DNA of 7,437 bases from Pseudomonadota bacterium (GTDB lineage: Bacteria > Pseudomonadota > Alphaproteobacteria > Rhizobiales > Kaistiaceae). Below, piece after piece: positions 1 to 5,371 of this stretch. The stretch covers positions 1 to 7,437 of the forward strand of contig JAEWAD010000129.1 in assembly GCA_023391905.1 (NCBI GenBank), read 5' to 3'. Numbering within the stretch: the first letter of the stretch is position 1; the number at the start of each line of letters is the position of its first letter. The notes under the pieces were generated by a model that was not told the DNA's origin, searched no databases, and saw nothing but the letters and a program-made list of their open reading frames with translations. A program made the position numbers and the translations under genes.

Positions 1-50
1 GGATGATGGTCCAGTATTGGAAGTCGTTCCGGCCATGAGGGGCGGGTCCC

Positions 51-85
51 AAACGAAAACGGCGTCCCGCTTGCGCAGGACGCCG
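51..85 (-). terminator. Rho-independent terminator of the phytase-like gene
   Basis: Bases 60-67 (CGGCGTCC) and 78-85 (GGACGCCG) form an 8-bp perfect GC-rich stem around a 10-base loop. Read on the minus strand the stem is followed by a T-rich stretch (complement of 51-60, GTTTTCGTTT). It begins about 25 bases past the stop codon of the minus-strand gene that ends at 111. On the plus strand no T-run follows, so it appears to act only in the minus direction. Confidence 0.7.
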
Positions 86-110
86 CCATTCCCGGCCCTG
101 AGGCCAGGTC

Positions 111-2318
111 TTACTTCGGCACGGCGATCTTGCCGAGGCGCAGGAACTGCGTCTCGCCGGAATGGTCGTCGACGCCGTCATTGTCGGTGATCGCGTAGCC
201 ATTGCCGGCGGCGTCGAGGGCAAAGCTCTCGATCTTGTCGAGGACATAGCCGTTCGTCGCCTGCAGCAGCGGCAGAAGGTCGGTGAGGTCCTGCTTCGTG
301 ACCTTGGGCAGTTCGCCGCCGAGCGGGGCAGCGGTGACGCCGTCGAGCGAGACGAAGGTCAGCTTCTTGATCTTCGCGTCGCGGCCGATCTGGTTGTCGC
401 GCTCGATGGCGACGAGGCCGCCCGGCACGGCGGTGAGCTCGGAAAGGCCGACCCAGCCCTTTTCCGCCTTGTCGAGCGGATAGTGCACGGCGGACCATTC
501 CTTCGACGCGGGCTTGTAGGCGAGGAGCTTGGTGAAGCCCTTCGGATCGTCCTTCCATTCGCGCTGCACGGCGACCCAGACGGTCTCGTCGGCACCGGAA
601 CCGGTCACCGTCACGCCCTCGAAGCCGAAGCGCGTGGCGTGGGCCGCGAGCGCCTCGGGAAGCGCGATCTCCTCCTGCACGACGCCCTTGGCGTCGACGC
701 GGACGAGCGAGGACTGGGTCTTGTTCTTCTCGCGCTCGGGATTGCCTTCCGAGGCGAGCCAGAAGCCGCCGTCGCTCGAGAGCGCGATGCCCTCGAGGTC
801 GAGCTTCTCGACCGGCTTGCCGTCCTTGGTGACGGTGATCTCCTCGGTGATCAGCGCCGGCGTCTTCGTGGCGTCGATCGTCAGGATGCGGCCGATCGAC
901 TGGGCGCTGTCGATGACGGCGTAGAGCTTGCCGGCTTCCCTGGCGTCCGCGACGGTGCCGGAGAGCGCCGCCCAGGCGATCGGCTTGCCGTCCTTGTCGG
1001 CCGAGGTGATGGTCGGGTAGGCGGCCGGCGCGTCGCTGCGCTCGTAGATCGTCACGACGGAGCCGATCAGGCCGTCCTCGCGCAGGTCGTTCTCGGACGC
1101 CGTGACGAAGAGCTTGCGCGCGGGGATGGCGAGAAGGCCCTCGGGGCCGATGCCGCCCGGCAGCGCCTGCAGCAGCGTCGGCGCCTTGCCGGCCCCCTCG
1201 TCCTTGTAGACGCCGACCAGCGAGGCGCGCTCGGAGCCGACGAAGATCAGATGATCGTCGCCGAAGCTGCCGACTTCGGCGCCTTCCGGCTCGTTGCCCT
1301 TCTTGTTGCGCTTCTCGGGATAGTGGCCGAGGCGGACGGTCTCGTATTCGAGCGCGGTGCCGCTCTCGTAGTCGACGGTGCCGTCGGTCTTGAAGATGGT
1401 GAAGCCGCGCGAGCCGCCCTTCCAGTCGCCCTCATTGGCGGTGACGAAACGCGTCGCGTCGATCCACTGCACGCCGTCCGGCTCGCGGGCGACCTTCTCC
1501 ATCTTGCCGGAGAGGTCGATCACGCCGTCCTTCTCGACGTCGATGCCGTCGAGGTCGACGGCGCCGGCGGGGAAGTGGTTCACGACCTTGCCGGTGGCGA
1601 GGTCGGCGATGACGATGTGGTTGTTTTCCTGCAGCGTCAGCACGACCTGGTTCTGGTCGTTGATGTCGACGAATTCGGGCTCGGGATCCTCCGGCGCGAT
1701 CGCGGCGAGGCCGGCCACGTCGATCGTCGCCTTGGCGGCGCAATCGACGCCGTCGGCGCCGACCGCGAAGCTCACCAGCGCGCCGCCCGGCAGCTGCGGA
1801 ATGGCGCCGTCATTGATGTCCTCGTCGCGCTCGTTCTCGATCGCGATGGCGAGGAACTTGCCGTCCGGGCTCCTGGCGAGCGAATCGGGCTGGCCGGCGA
1901 GGTCGCAGGTCGCCTTGACCGTCTTCGAGGCGAGGTCGACCACGGCGAGATGGCCCGAGGGCTCGCTCTTCGACTTCGAGGTGACGACGCCGACATAGGC
2001 GCGGCCGCCGATCACGACGGTCGAGGTCGGCTCGCCGCCGAGCGCGACGGTGCCGGCGGGCTTCGGCGCCTTCGGGTCGGTGATGTCGATCAGGCCGATG
2101 CGCTGGCCCGGGCTGTCGGTATAGACGAGCGTCTGGCCGTCCTCGGTCGCGGTGATGATCTCCGCAACGGTCGATTTTTTGGCGTCGGCATCCCCGGGAA
2201 GGTTGTCGACGACATGGAACGTGCTGATGCGGTTGAACATCTCGGCGGCATCAGAGGCGAGCGCGGTGCCGGCGAGGAGAGAGGCGGCGAGCGCGCCGCG
2301 CAGGATCGGCTTCAACAT
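111..2318 (-). CDS. Secreted beta-propeller protein with phytase-like esterase domain
   Basis: This encodes 735 residues and resembles proteins annotated as 'esterase-like activity of phytase family' (phytase-like domain, PF13449). A Sec signal peptide is clear at residues 1-21 (MLKPILRGA, then a hydrophobic run ending TALA before SDAAE), so the product should be periplasmic or exported. Residues about 30-430 are repeated propeller-like blades (QTLVYTDSPGQRIGLIDI; HLAVVDLASKTV; NNHIVIADLATGKVV; NEGDW near 295-299; GPEGL near 391). The phytase-like part is about 450-735, with the recurring (L/F)EG(I/V) plus acidic/aromatic motifs: LEGIALSSDGGFWLASEG near 508-525, FEGVTV near 566, KIESFALD...AITDNDGVDD near 695-718. 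There are only two cysteines (138, 193). The ATG at 2318 is chosen because GGGGAAA lies five bases upstream and the signal peptide starts there; the longer frame begins at or before the predicted transcription start. The PHO box upstream suggests release of phosphate from organic esters under starvation. That substrate is inferred, and the family has been tested little. Confidence 0.88.
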   Translation of the reverse strand: MLKPILRGALAASLLAGTALASDAAEMFNRISTFHVVDNLPGDADAKKSTVAEIITATEDGQTLVYTDSPGQRIGLIDITDPKAPKPAGTVALGGEPTSTVVIGGRAYVGVVTSKSKSEPSGHLAVVDLASKTVKATCDLAGQPDSLARSPDGKFLAIAIENERDEDINDGAIPQLPGGALVSFAVGADGVDCAAKATIDVAGLAAIAPEDPEPEFVDINDQNQVVLTLQENNHIVIADLATGKVVNHFPAGAVDLDGIDVEKDGVIDLSGKMEKVAREPDGVQWIDATRFVTANEGDWKGGSRGFTIFKTDGTVDYESGTALEYETVRLGHYPEKRNKKGNEPEGAEVGSFGDDHLIFVGSERASLVGVYKDEGAGKAPTLLQALPGGIGPEGLLAIPARKLFVTASENDLREDGLIGSVVTIYERSDAPAAYPTITSADKDGKPIAWAALSGTVADAREAGKLYAVIDSAQSIGRILTIDATKTPALITEEITVTKDGKPVEKLDLEGIALSSDGGFWLASEGNPEREKNKTQSSLVRVDAKGVVQEEIALPEALAAHATRFGFEGVTVTGSGADETVWVAVQREWKDDPKGFTKLLAYKPASKEWSAVHYPLDKAEKGWVGLSELTAVPGGLVAIERDNQIGRDAKIKKLTFVSLDGVTAAPLGGELPKVTKQDLTDLLPLLQATNGYVLDKIESFALDAAGNGYAITDNDGVDDHSGETQFLRLGKIAVPK

Positions 2319-2373
2319 GATTTCCCCAATCATTTCATGGCCCTCGCAGGCGCAGACGCCTGGATCGCGGCGC

Positions 2374-2379
2374 AATAGA
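2374..2379 (-). promoter_or_regulatory. Putative -10 element of the phytase-like gene
   Basis: On the minus strand TCTATT (4 of 6 to TATAAT) lies 10 bases beyond the last PhoB-type half-site. PhoB-activated promoters lack a good -35 box and carry the -10 about this far from the box. Transcription would start near 2367, giving a leader of roughly 48 bases before the ATG at 2318. Confidence 0.4.
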
Positions 2380-2389
2380 GCGGCGGTCG

Positions 2390-2418
2390 ATGACGTCGGG
2401 ATGACGGTTGCGTGACAG
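2390..2418 (-). promoter_or_regulatory. PHO box (three PhoB-type half-sites)
   Basis: On the minus strand three heptamers follow each other at an exact 11-base period: CTGTCAC (2418-2412), CCGTCAT (2407-2401) and ACGTCAT (2396-2390), with 4-base spacers GCAA and CCCG. The known PHO box is two CTGTCAT-like repeats spaced 11 bp apart. The first unit matches 6 of 7 (with the tolerated C/T end), the second 6 of 7, the third 5 of 7. It sits upstream of the phytase-like gene in the correct orientation, with a -10-like hexamer 10 bases further on. This supports control by PhoB/PhoR. Confidence 0.7.
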
Positions 2419-2476
2419 TTTCGTGCAACTCGTCCGGCCCGTTCGGGAAGATTTCCACAATCCTGTCACGGGGTGG

Positions 2477-2505
2477 CTGGACAGGCCGGGGGGGCTTTGC
2501 TACAT
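2477..2505 (+). promoter_or_regulatory. Putative promoter of the tRNA-Lys operon
   Basis: TGGACA at 2477-2482 (5 of 6 to TTGACA), a 17-base spacer, then CTACAT at 2500-2505, which is 5 of 6 to the alphaproteobacterial -10 form CTATAT. Start would be near 2512, leaving a leader of about 45 bases before the first tRNA, to be removed by processing. Confidence 0.45.
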
Positions 2506-2556
2506 ACCGCCTCGTTCCGGGGCGCCGCAGCGCAGGTTGCGACGCCGCCAGACGAT

Positions 2557-2632
2557 GGGTGCATAGCTCAGTTGGTAGAGCAGCTGACTCTTAATCAGCT
2601 TGTCCTAGGTTCGATCCCTAGTGCACCCACCA
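2557..2632 (+). tRNA. tRNA-Lys(CUU), copy 1
   Basis: A complete 76-base cloverleaf. The acceptor stem is GGGTGCA/TGCACCC, the D arm GCTC...GAGC with AGTTGGTA loop, the anticodon stem GCTGA/TCAGC around the loop CTCTTAA (anticodon CTT, reading AAG), the variable loop TTGTC, and the T arm CTAGG-TTCGATC-CCTAG. The discriminator is A, and CCA is encoded at 2630-2632. It is the first gene of a two-tRNA transcript. Confidence 0.98.
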
Positions 2633-2655
2633 CCGATTTCGGCAGGCGAGCCGCA

Positions 2656-2669
2656 GATCTCTAGAGATC
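2656..2669. repeat. 14-bp perfect palindrome between the two tRNAs
   Basis: GATCTCTAGAGATC is its own reverse complement and lies in the 57-base spacer (2633-2689) between the tRNA genes. In the precursor RNA it could fold only if the central bases are looped out, so it may be a processing landmark or a chance dyad. No function is shown by the sequence. Confidence 0.45.
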
Positions 2670-2689
2670 GGTCCCGCTGCGTCGCTTTC

Positions 2690-2765
2690 GGGTGCATAGC
2701 TCAGTTGGTAGAGCAGCTGACTCTTAATCAGCTTGTCCTAGGTTCGATCCTTAGTGCACCCACCA
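2690..2765 (+). tRNA. tRNA-Lys(CUU), copy 2
   Basis: This 76-base copy is identical to copy 1 except for one base in the T stem: T at 2751 where copy 1 has C at 2618. The change turns a G-C pair into a G-U wobble, so the fold is preserved. The anticodon is CTT, and CCA is encoded at 2763-2765. It lies 57 bases after copy 1 and is followed four bases later by a strong terminator. Confidence 0.98.
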
Positions 2766-2769
2766 CTTC

Positions 2770-2805
2770 AAAAGGCCGCCTGGTTCATCGAACGGGCGGC
2801 CTTTT
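2770..2805 (+). terminator. Rho-independent terminator of the tRNA operon
   Basis: AAAAGGCCGCC (2770-2780) pairs perfectly with GGCGGCCTTTT (2795-2805), an 11-bp stem. The loop holds a further GTTC/GAAC pairing (2783-2786 with 2790-2793). The TTTT ending the stem and the following CCGTTTC supply the U-tract. The run of A at the 5' side means it could also act on the minus strand. Confidence 0.85.
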
Positions 2806-2851
2806 CCGTTTCAGAGCGCCGAGAACGCGAGATCCATGACATCCGCTGGGA

Positions 2852-2869
2852 GGTCTCGCGTGCGAGACC
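2852..2869. repeat. Perfect inverted repeat upstream of the small membrane protein gene
   Basis: GGTCTCGC (2852-2859) and GCGAGACC (2862-2869) are exact inverted copies separated by two bases. It lies 26 bases before the ATG at 2896. It could be an operator for a dimeric regulator, or a hairpin in the leader RNA (7-bp stem with CGTG tetraloop). An outer CCGC/GCGG pairing (2843-2846 with 2871-2874) could lengthen the hairpin. No T-run follows, so it is unlikely to be a terminator. Confidence 0.55.
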
Positions 2870-2895
2870 GGCGGCTATTTCTCGATGGGGGCACC

Positions 2896-3219
2896 ATGCA
2901 GGTTGTCGGCGCGCTCGTTCTTTTCGGGCTTTGGGGCTGCCTGCTTCTCTTTCAGGCGTTCGCGTTCTTCGAAGGCCTGGATGCCTGGTTCGGCCTCGGA
3001 ACGGTTGCCTCGATCCTTGCCTTCGTGGTGGCGGTCCTTGCAGGACAGCTCGGTTCGGTGGCCATGATCGTTGTCGCGATCTACGGGATGATCCACGGCT
3101 GGGGCTGGCCCTGGTGGCAGGCGGTCGCTGTTGCCTGTCCGTTGCTGGCCATCGGCTTCCTGATGGCGGGCAGTCTCGGGATCACGACCGTGATGCTGAG
3201 GGCGTTCCGGCGGTTCTAG
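2896..3219 (+). CDS. Small integral membrane protein, unknown function
   Basis: This encodes 107 residues of unrecognised family. The ATG at 2896 is preferred over one 20 codons upstream (2836): GGGGG lies four bases before it, the upstream extension (SAGRSRVRDRRLF) is translated through the dyad at 2852-2869, and the hydrophobic protein begins exactly here. Three or four membrane segments are visible: about residues 3-22 (start VVGALVLFGLWG), 32-47 (TVASILAFVVAVLAG), 50-62 (SVAMIVVAIYGMI), and 70-97 (AVAVACPLLAIGFL onward). An aromatic stretch GWGWPWWQ lies between segments. The C-terminus is short and basic (LRAFRRF). There is no motif that suggests a reaction. Its stop codon overlaps the stop of the convergent sulfotransferase gene by three bases within CTAG. 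Confidence 0.6.
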   Translation: MQVVGALVLFGLWGCLLLFQAFAFFEGLDAWFGLGTVASILAFVVAVLAGQLGSVAMIVVAIYGMIHGWGWPWWQAVAVACPLLAIGFLMAGSLGITTVMLRAFRRF

Positions 3220-3959
3220 ATCTGCGTGTCGGCCGCGACAGGGGCATCGAGTTCGTTCGTCACCCGCACGCGAACATCCGCGGATCCCGGGGGCGGCTCG
3301 AGGCCGAGCGCCGCATAGAAGGCGACGACGCTTCCCCCGCGCGCGACCGAATCGTCATAGTCGACGACGCTGACCGGGCCGACATAGCGCGACAGCAGCG
3401 TGATCTGGCGCTCGTAGTCGAAAAGTTGCGGGCTGTGCACGGTCATCAATTCCTCGGCGCTGACCGACAGGGTCTGCTTGCGGGCCATTTCGGCCGCGAG
3501 CGAGCTGGCAAACGCGCGCTTCTCCCGGACGAAGATCAGAACGGAAACGTCGAACGGCGACAGCCAGCGGCGCAGGCGCTTCAGATAAGCCTCCCGCGCC
3601 GGCCAGTACGCGGACGGATCCGGCCAGGATGCCGAGGTCCAATCCATGCCGAGGACATGGCGATAGAGCGGTTCCGAGCTGATCACGATCCGATCCAGCG
3701 GATGCGCGGCCTTGCGAACGTAGCTACGGAATATGGCTGCCCGCGCGCGTTCCTCGGGCCTGTCGCCGGCAAGGCAATGCGCGAGATCGTGATGGGGATG
3801 GCTGGACGGTATCAGCGCTCGCGGCGGCACGGGATAGAACAGGCCGCGCTCGCGGTCATAGGGGCGATGATCGTGCAGCACCTTCTGGATGCTGGTGGTG
3901 CCGGTCTTGTGCGTTCCCACATGCAGAAGGAGGCGGGGCTTCCGTCCGAATCTCCACAC
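3216..3959 (-). CDS. Sulfotransferase-family protein
   Basis: This encodes 247 residues. Near the N-terminus LLLHVGTHKTGTTSIQ (residues 10-25) is the PAPS-binding 5'-phosphosulfate loop of P-loop sulfotransferases, with GTHKTGTTS at 15-23. VISSEPLYRH (92-101) and VLIFVREKRAFASSLAAEMAR (140-160) fit the later strand and the 3'-phosphate-binding region, with R145 and S152 or S153 as candidate ligands. The family moves sulfate from PAPS to hydroxyl or amino groups; many bacterial members of this short type are uncharacterised, and the acceptor cannot be told here. The GTG at 3959 is chosen: GAGG lies seven bases before it and the P-loop strand follows at once, as usual for the family. The frame stays open far upstream only as a shadow of the regulator gene. 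AGA, AGG and two ATA codons within the first 80 codons contrast with the neighbours and hint at transfer. It lies 65 bases behind the regulator at 4025-4348, probably in the same transcript. Confidence 0.8.
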   Translation of the reverse strand: MWRFGRKPRLLLHVGTHKTGTTSIQKVLHDHRPYDRERGLFYPVPPRALIPSSHPHHDLAHCLAGDRPEERARAAIFRSYVRKAAHPLDRIVISSEPLYRHVLGMDWTSASWPDPSAYWPAREAYLKRLRRWLSPFDVSVLIFVREKRAFASSLAAEMARKQTLSVSAEELMTVHSPQLFDYERQITLLSRYVGPVSVVDYDDSVARGGSVVAFYAALGLEPPPGSADVRVRVTNELDAPVAADTQI

Positions 3960-4024
3960 GACCTTGCCTCGATATTTCCTGCCTGGGAGGCCCGATCTAG
4001 CACGGTACCTGCGGACGACGCTGC

Positions 4025-4348
4025 CTAGATCGCGTCGTCGTCCCCGGCCGGGCCGCCTTCGCCTTCGAGGCGGGCGATCTGCTTGGCGTCCTGGCGGGTG
4101 AATTTCAGCCGGACGCCGGCGCCGAACCCATCCGCCTCGGGGAGGAGGACCGCGCCGAAATGCTCCAGCGCATGGAGGATCGCCTCGGATTCCACCTCCG
4201 ATTCGAGAAAGGCGCTGCCGCTGTCCTCGGCGAGGCGCATCTGCTCGACGTCGAGGCCGGCGCGGCGCGCCAGAACCTCGAGGCTGACACCGGTCAGCGC
4301 GCGCGCCGCGGCGATCAGGCGACCGGTCAGAAAGGGGGGCTCGAACAT
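4025..4348 (-). CDS. XRE-like helix-turn-helix regulator (divergent family member)
   Basis: This encodes 107 residues. Residues about 7-42 align by eye with the helix-turn-helix of short XRE-type regulators (LTGRLIAAARALTGVSLEVLARRAGL, then DVEQMRLAED). GAVLLPEADGFGAGVRLKF (65-83) corresponds to the C-terminal GVIF...GGPGVRLR signature typical of this small family in Hyphomicrobiales. The recognition helix is less canonical, with an insertion between the helix region and the C-terminal strand and an extra acidic tail (GEGGPAGDDDAI). DNA binding may therefore be weak or altered. The start is fixed by a perfect AGGAGG four bases upstream; an earlier ATG at 4399 has none. It is divergent from the related regulator at 4512 and precedes the sulfotransferase gene. 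Whether it controls either is inference. Confidence 0.72.
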   Translation of the reverse strand: MFEPPFLTGRLIAAARALTGVSLEVLARRAGLDVEQMRLAEDSGSAFLESEVESEAILHALEHFGAVLLPEADGFGAGVRLKFTRQDAKQIARLEGEGGPAGDDDAI

Positions 4349-4352
4349 GTTT

Positions 4353-4358
4353 CCTCCT
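4353..4358 (-). promoter_or_regulatory. Ribosome binding site deciding the regulator start
   Basis: AGGAGG on the minus strand, four bases before the ATG at 4348. It is the strongest Shine-Dalgarno sequence in the window and selects this ATG over the upstream in-frame ATGs at 4375, 4372 and 4399. Confidence 0.8.
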
Positions 4359-4370
4359 GGCTGGGCGTTC

Positions 4371-4399
4371 ATCATGGAGCGCCCGTCGCACCATCGCAA
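4371..4399 (-). promoter_or_regulatory. Putative promoter, minus-strand regulator
   Basis: TTGCGA (4399-4394), a 17-base spacer, then CATGAT (4376-4371), each 4 of 6 to the general consensus. It would start the regulator/sulfotransferase transcript about 16 bases before the ATG at 4348. The match is modest; the spacing is the main support. It contains one arm of the 9-bp inverted repeat at 4387-4395. Confidence 0.3.
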
Positions 4400-4506
4400 C
4401 CCGGGGGAGGCAGGCCGTCCGCGCGCCGTGTGGCAGACGCTCCCTGCGGATTGCCGCGCCCTTTCGTCGGTGGTCTACTGGTTCTCCCGAAGGCCCAGAT
4501 GGTGCG
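4387..4506. repeat. 9-bp inverted repeat flanking the divergent regulator promoters
   Basis: CGCACCATC at 4387-4395 and its exact complement GATGGTGCG at 4498-4506 lie 102 bases apart, one on each side of the region between the two regulator genes. The first overlaps the putative minus-strand promoter; the second ends five bases before the plus-strand ATG at 4512. The layout fits paired operator sites for one or both regulators, but a 9-bp match in a GC-rich interval of this size could be chance. Confidence 0.35.
4451..4479 (+). promoter_or_regulatory. Putative promoter, plus-strand regulator
   Basis: TTGCCG (4451-4456), a 17-base spacer, then TCTACT (4474-4479), each 4 of 6 to consensus. 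Predicted start is near 4486, giving a leader of about 26 bases before the ATG at 4512. No good Shine-Dalgarno sequence follows, so translation may be inefficient. Confidence 0.35.
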
Positions 4507-4511
4507 GTGAC

Positions 4512-4796
4512 ATGAACGTGGTTCAATGCAGGATGGCGCGGGCAGGACTTGGCTGGAGCGTCGAGGATCTCGCGCTCCGGTCCGGCGTTTCGCTGGACGC
4601 CGTGACGCGGTTCGAGGGCGGCGAGACGGTCGCGCCGCGTGTCGATCAGGTCCTTCGCGAGACGCTGACCGCGGCCGGGGTGATCTTCGAGGATGACGGC
4701 CAGCTGGTCGAGGGCGGTCCGGGCGTGCGCCTGCGCCGCGCGCAGCGCGACGAGGGCACGCGGCCCGAGGAACTGAGCTCCGCCAACGACGGCTGA
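4512..4796 (+). CDS. XRE-family helix-turn-helix regulator
   Basis: This encodes 94 residues. VQCRMARAGLGWSVEDLALR (4-23) followed by SGVSLDAVTRFEGGE (24-38) is a standard XRE/Cro-type helix-turn-helix. AGVIFEDDGQLVEGGPGVRLR (55-75) is the C-terminal signature of the small XRE regulators common in Hyphomicrobiales (usually close to GVIFIDENGGGPGVRLR). Length is normal for the family. The ATG at 4512 is preferred to the one at 4533 because the family usually has about six residues before the R-x-A-R-A-x-L-G-W core. The tail (RDEGTRPEELSSANDG) is extra. It faces away from the related regulator at 4025-4348, and its stop lies eight bases from the convergent desaturase gene's stop. Targets are unknown; local autoregulation or control of the neighbour is plausible. 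Confidence 0.82.
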   Translation: MNVVQCRMARAGLGWSVEDLALRSGVSLDAVTRFEGGETVAPRVDQVLRETLTAAGVIFEDDGQLVEGGPGVRLRRAQRDEGTRPEELSSANDG

Positions 4797-4804
4797 TCGG
4801 CTTC

Positions 4805-5371
4805 TCAGCGCCGGGCGCGCGCCGCCTGGCCGGGACGGTCGGGAATCGCCGTGCCGAAGACGTGGTCCCAGAACAGGGTCGTCACGCCGAAATTGCCCTC
4901 GACGTCGTTGTGGTGGTGCAGGGCGTGGCGGCGCTTCACCGTGTACAGGTAGCTGCCATGCGGCGGATGCCAGTGATGCAGCACATGGTGGACGAAGCTG
5001 TAGCCGACATAGCCGGTGACGACGCCGGCGGTGAAGCCGCTGGCGATGCCGAGCCCGAACAGATGCCAGCTCGGCCAGAAGACGACTGCCGCGATGACGA
5101 CGAAGCTGAGCCAGATCGGCGTGCCGATCAGGTCGGTCGGCGCGGCGTGATGCTGGTCGTGCAGCTCGCGGAAATAGACGACGTTGTGCAGGACGCCGCG
5201 GTGGATCAGGTATTCCGCCAGCGTCCAGACGAACAGTCCGATCGCATAGGCGGCGATCCAGGCCAGTGGATTGATCGACCCCTGCCAGAAGATCGCTGCC
5301 ACGACCAGGCCGGCGAGCGTGGCCGGGTAGATGACGAAATCGGAATAGTAGGTGACCGGTCTCAACTGCAT
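4805..5371 (-). CDS. Fatty acid hydroxylase / sterol desaturase family membrane protein
   Basis: This encodes 188 residues and shows the di-iron histidine clusters of the fatty acid hydroxylase superfamily (PF04116): H57-x4-H62 (HRGVLH), H71-x2-HH75 (HDQHH), H128 H129 with H132 H133 and H135, H138 (HHVLHHWHPPH), and H149-x2-HH153 (HALHHHND), followed by FWDHVFGT at 167-174. Hydrophobic stretches at about 13-30, 34-52, 85-100 and 104-127 would place the iron site at the cytoplasmic face. Members use O2 and reducing power to hydroxylate or desaturate lipids or carotenoids; the substrate cannot be read from the sequence, and its compact length matches the short bacterial members. M1 is the only methionine, so the start is clear although the Shine-Dalgarno is poor (GGGTTTTTTGAA just before the ATG). 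It appears monocistronic, with the protease gene divergent 170 bases away. Confidence 0.9.
   Translation of the reverse strand: MQLRPVTYYSDFVIYPATLAGLVVAAIFWQGSINPLAWIAAYAIGLFVWTLAEYLIHRGVLHNVVYFRELHDQHHAAPTDLIGTPIWLSFVVIAAVVFWPSWHLFGLGIASGFTAGVVTGYVGYSFVHHVLHHWHPPHGSYLYTVKRRHALHHHNDVEGNFGVTTLFWDHVFGTAIPDRPGQAARARR

Noticed and set aside
1..36. Minus-strand ATG at 36 reading MAGTTSNTGPSS to the window edge.
   Set aside because: There is no Shine-Dalgarno sequence, it lies directly behind a terminator with no room for a promoter, and only 12 codons are visible.
162..2378. Very long open frame (738 codons) on the plus strand, antisense to the phytase-like gene.
   Set aside because: It mirrors the real gene in a GC-rich genome. 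Its product is low-complexity, rich in R, A, D, V and G, has no domain, and would overlap the PHO box promoter; the minus-strand frame has a signal peptide, domains and a terminator.
2463..2469. A further CTGTCAC on the plus strand near the tRNA promoter.
   Set aside because: No second heptamer lies 11 bases away on either side, so it is an isolated half-site.
2412..2839. Short plus-strand frames containing CIAQLVEQLTLNQLVLGSI or similar.
   Set aside because: These are translations of the tRNA-Lys genes, a well-known false protein.
3960..4526. Upstream extension of the sulfotransferase frame by 189 codons.
   Set aside because: The extension is arginine- and proline-rich shadow translation over the regulator gene and the divergent promoter region. 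The P-loop begins just after the GTG at 3959, which has its own Shine-Dalgarno.
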